Of a DNA stretch of 64,000 nucleotides, positions 63,050 through 64,000 are shown in pieces. The translations under genes were made by a program, and so were the position numbers. The DNA is taken from assembly GCA_002973635.1 (NCBI GenBank), contig CP027224.1, positions 4,598,501-4,662,500 on the forward strand, written 5' to 3'. This stretch comes from Lysinibacillus sp. B2A1 (GTDB taxonomy: Bacteria > Bacillota > Bacilli > Bacillales_A > Planococcaceae). A model generated the notes under the pieces. That model searched no databases, had not been told where the DNA came from, and saw nothing but the letters and a program-made list of their open reading frames with translations. Each line of letters begins with the position of its first letter. The stretch's first letter is position 1.

Positions 63050-64000
63050 ATGAAATGGGTTAAAAGTATTGCAGCAACAACTCTAGTTGCTAGTTTATTA
63101 GCTACTCCTGGTTTTGCTGCCCATGCAGCGGAAACAGCACCAGCAGCTACGAAAGATGGTTTCAAATTAACAATTTTACACTCCAATGATACACATTCAC
63201 ATGCAGAGTATGCTCCACAACGTGCTACAAAAATAAAAGAGCTACGTGCAGCAAATCATAATTCACTTTTATTAGATGCAGGTGACGCTTTGACTGGCAC
63301 GCTTTACTTCAATGAATTCACAGGAGAAGTTGAAATGAAGTTAATGAACTTAATGGGCTACGATGCTATGACATTTGGTAACCATGAGTTCGATTTAGGA
63401 TCAAGCCCAGAAGGTCATACTGCTCTAGCGAAATTTGTAAAAGGAGCAGAATTCCCATTACTGGGGGCCAATCTTGATTTTTCAAAAGAATCTTTATTTG
63501 ATGGCTTACAATTTAAAACAGTCACAAAAGACTTCGAAAATGGGAAAATTTATAACGGTATTATTAAAGAAGTCGATGGAGAAAAAGTAGGTATTTTTGG
63601 TTTAACAACTGAAGAAACTCCTTCTATTTCAAGCGTTGCTAATGTACAATTTGCCAATTATATCGACTCTGCCAAAAAAGCAGTAGCAGAATTTGAAAAA
63701 CAAGGTGTTAATAAAATTGTTGCCCTTACTCATTTAGGATTTGATGATTCAAAAGATTTCGATAACGATCAATTACTAGCGGCAGCTGTAGAAGGTATTG
63801 ATGTTATTGTTGGTGGTCATACACATACTAAATTAGACAAAGCTGTGAAAGCAGAAACATCCTTTAAAAATCCTACAATTATCGTTCAAACAGGTCAATA
63901 TAGCGAGAATTTAGGTGAGCTTGATTTAACATTTAATGATAATGGTGCGGTTGTTGAATATTTCGGGCAATTACACGCTTTAAATGATAAAGAAAATCCA
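63050..64000 (+). CDS. Secreted 5'-nucleotidase / metallophosphatase (partial, 3' end outside window)
   Basis: The first 317 codons are seen. An export signal (KWVKSIAATTLVASLLATPG, cleavage near HAA) precedes a calcineurin-like phosphoesterase domain: LTILHSNDTHSHAEY near residue 40, LLDAGDALTGT near 80, MTFGNHEFDLG near 108, VALTHLGFDDSK near 225 and VIVGGHTHTKL near 255. UshA-type nucleotidases cleave nucleotides outside the cell. GGGAGG upstream sets the ATG at 63050. The C-terminal domain is beyond the window. Confidence 0.93.
   Translation, partial: MKWVKSIAATTLVASLLATPGFAAHAAETAPAATKDGFKLTILHSNDTHSHAEYAPQRATKIKELRAANHNSLLLDAGDALTGTLYFNEFTGEVEMKLMNLMGYDAMTFGNHEFDLGSSPEGHTALAKFVKGAEFPLLGANLDFSKESLFDGLQFKTVTKDFENGKIYNGIIKEVDGEKVGIFGLTTEETPSISSVANVQFANYIDSAKKAVAEFEKQGVNKIVALTHLGFDDSKDFDNDQLLAAAVEGIDVIVGGHTHTKLDKAVKAETSFKNPTIIVQTGQYSENLGELDLTFNDNGAVVEYFGQLHALNDKENP

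Overview
The window is a piece of a low-GC Firmicutes chromosome, most likely a Lysinibacillus or close relative. The evidence is the A+T-rich composition, the strong AGGAGG-type ribosome sites, the T-box, the tiny YjcZ-type protein, and gene order that follows Bacillus subtilis: hemEHY with hmoB, then yhaA, ecsAB, hit, trpP, yhaH, hpr(scoC), prsA, yhaMNO, yhzD and yhaR, and later yheA, yheB and yheE. The genus is an inference, not a database result.

Layout. 1-3942 is the end of haem biosynthesis (hemY partial, hemH, hemE, all minus strand) with a divergent haem-degrading monooxygenase. 3999-18445 is the conserved yha/ecs/prsA block covering peptide/amidohydrolase metabolism, the Ecs ABC exporter, tryptophan uptake (with a clear TRAP-type triplet array over the trpP ribosome site), the Hpr regulator, the PrsA foldase and the YhaMNO nuclease operon. 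18583-25686 holds trhO, a block of 21-bp tandem repeats, a flavoprotein dehydrogenase, a serine T-box with serA, and an ECF sigma/anti-sigma pair. 25763-36019 is a complete aerobic phenol/catechol meta-cleavage operon on the minus strand: two-component flavin hydroxylase, catechol 2,3-dioxygenase, the oxalocrotonate branch, and then aldolase and acylating acetaldehyde dehydrogenase. It is preceded by a regulator that joins a MopR/XylR-type phenol sensor to a PucR-type helix-turn-helix.

36208-40419 and 46137-46879 hold two copies of a non-coding, highly structured mobile element. Each copy sits in a rho-independent terminator and is flanked by an exact duplicate of the whole terminator hairpin (38 bp in one case, 34 bp in the other, with unrelated sequences). 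The first copy has also received two IS231-like (IS4 family) insertions, each with an 11-bp target duplication. One encodes an intact transposase and one a decayed transposase. A third terminator-linked insertion is an IS1182-family element at 54049-55931. It lies inside a host inverted repeat, supplies a new terminator, and gives the upstream cation-efflux gene a new C-terminal tail and stop codon. These elements are the most unusual content of the window.

40423-54078 carries housekeeping and accessory genes: a HAD phosphatase, a secreted ComEC-like hydrolase, glycerate kinase, hemZ, an RNase H-like protein, yheA/yheB/yheE, a CNNM/CorC-type transporter and a CDF efflux pump. 55939-64000 has a zinc-ribbon/GyrI-like protein, a WYL regulator, an atypical receiver-SARP regulator whose phospho-acceptor Asp is Glu, a YhcYZ-like two-component system with a cysteine-rich GAF domain, BdbC, an RluA-type pseudouridine synthase, and the start of a secreted 5'-nucleotidase that runs off the window.
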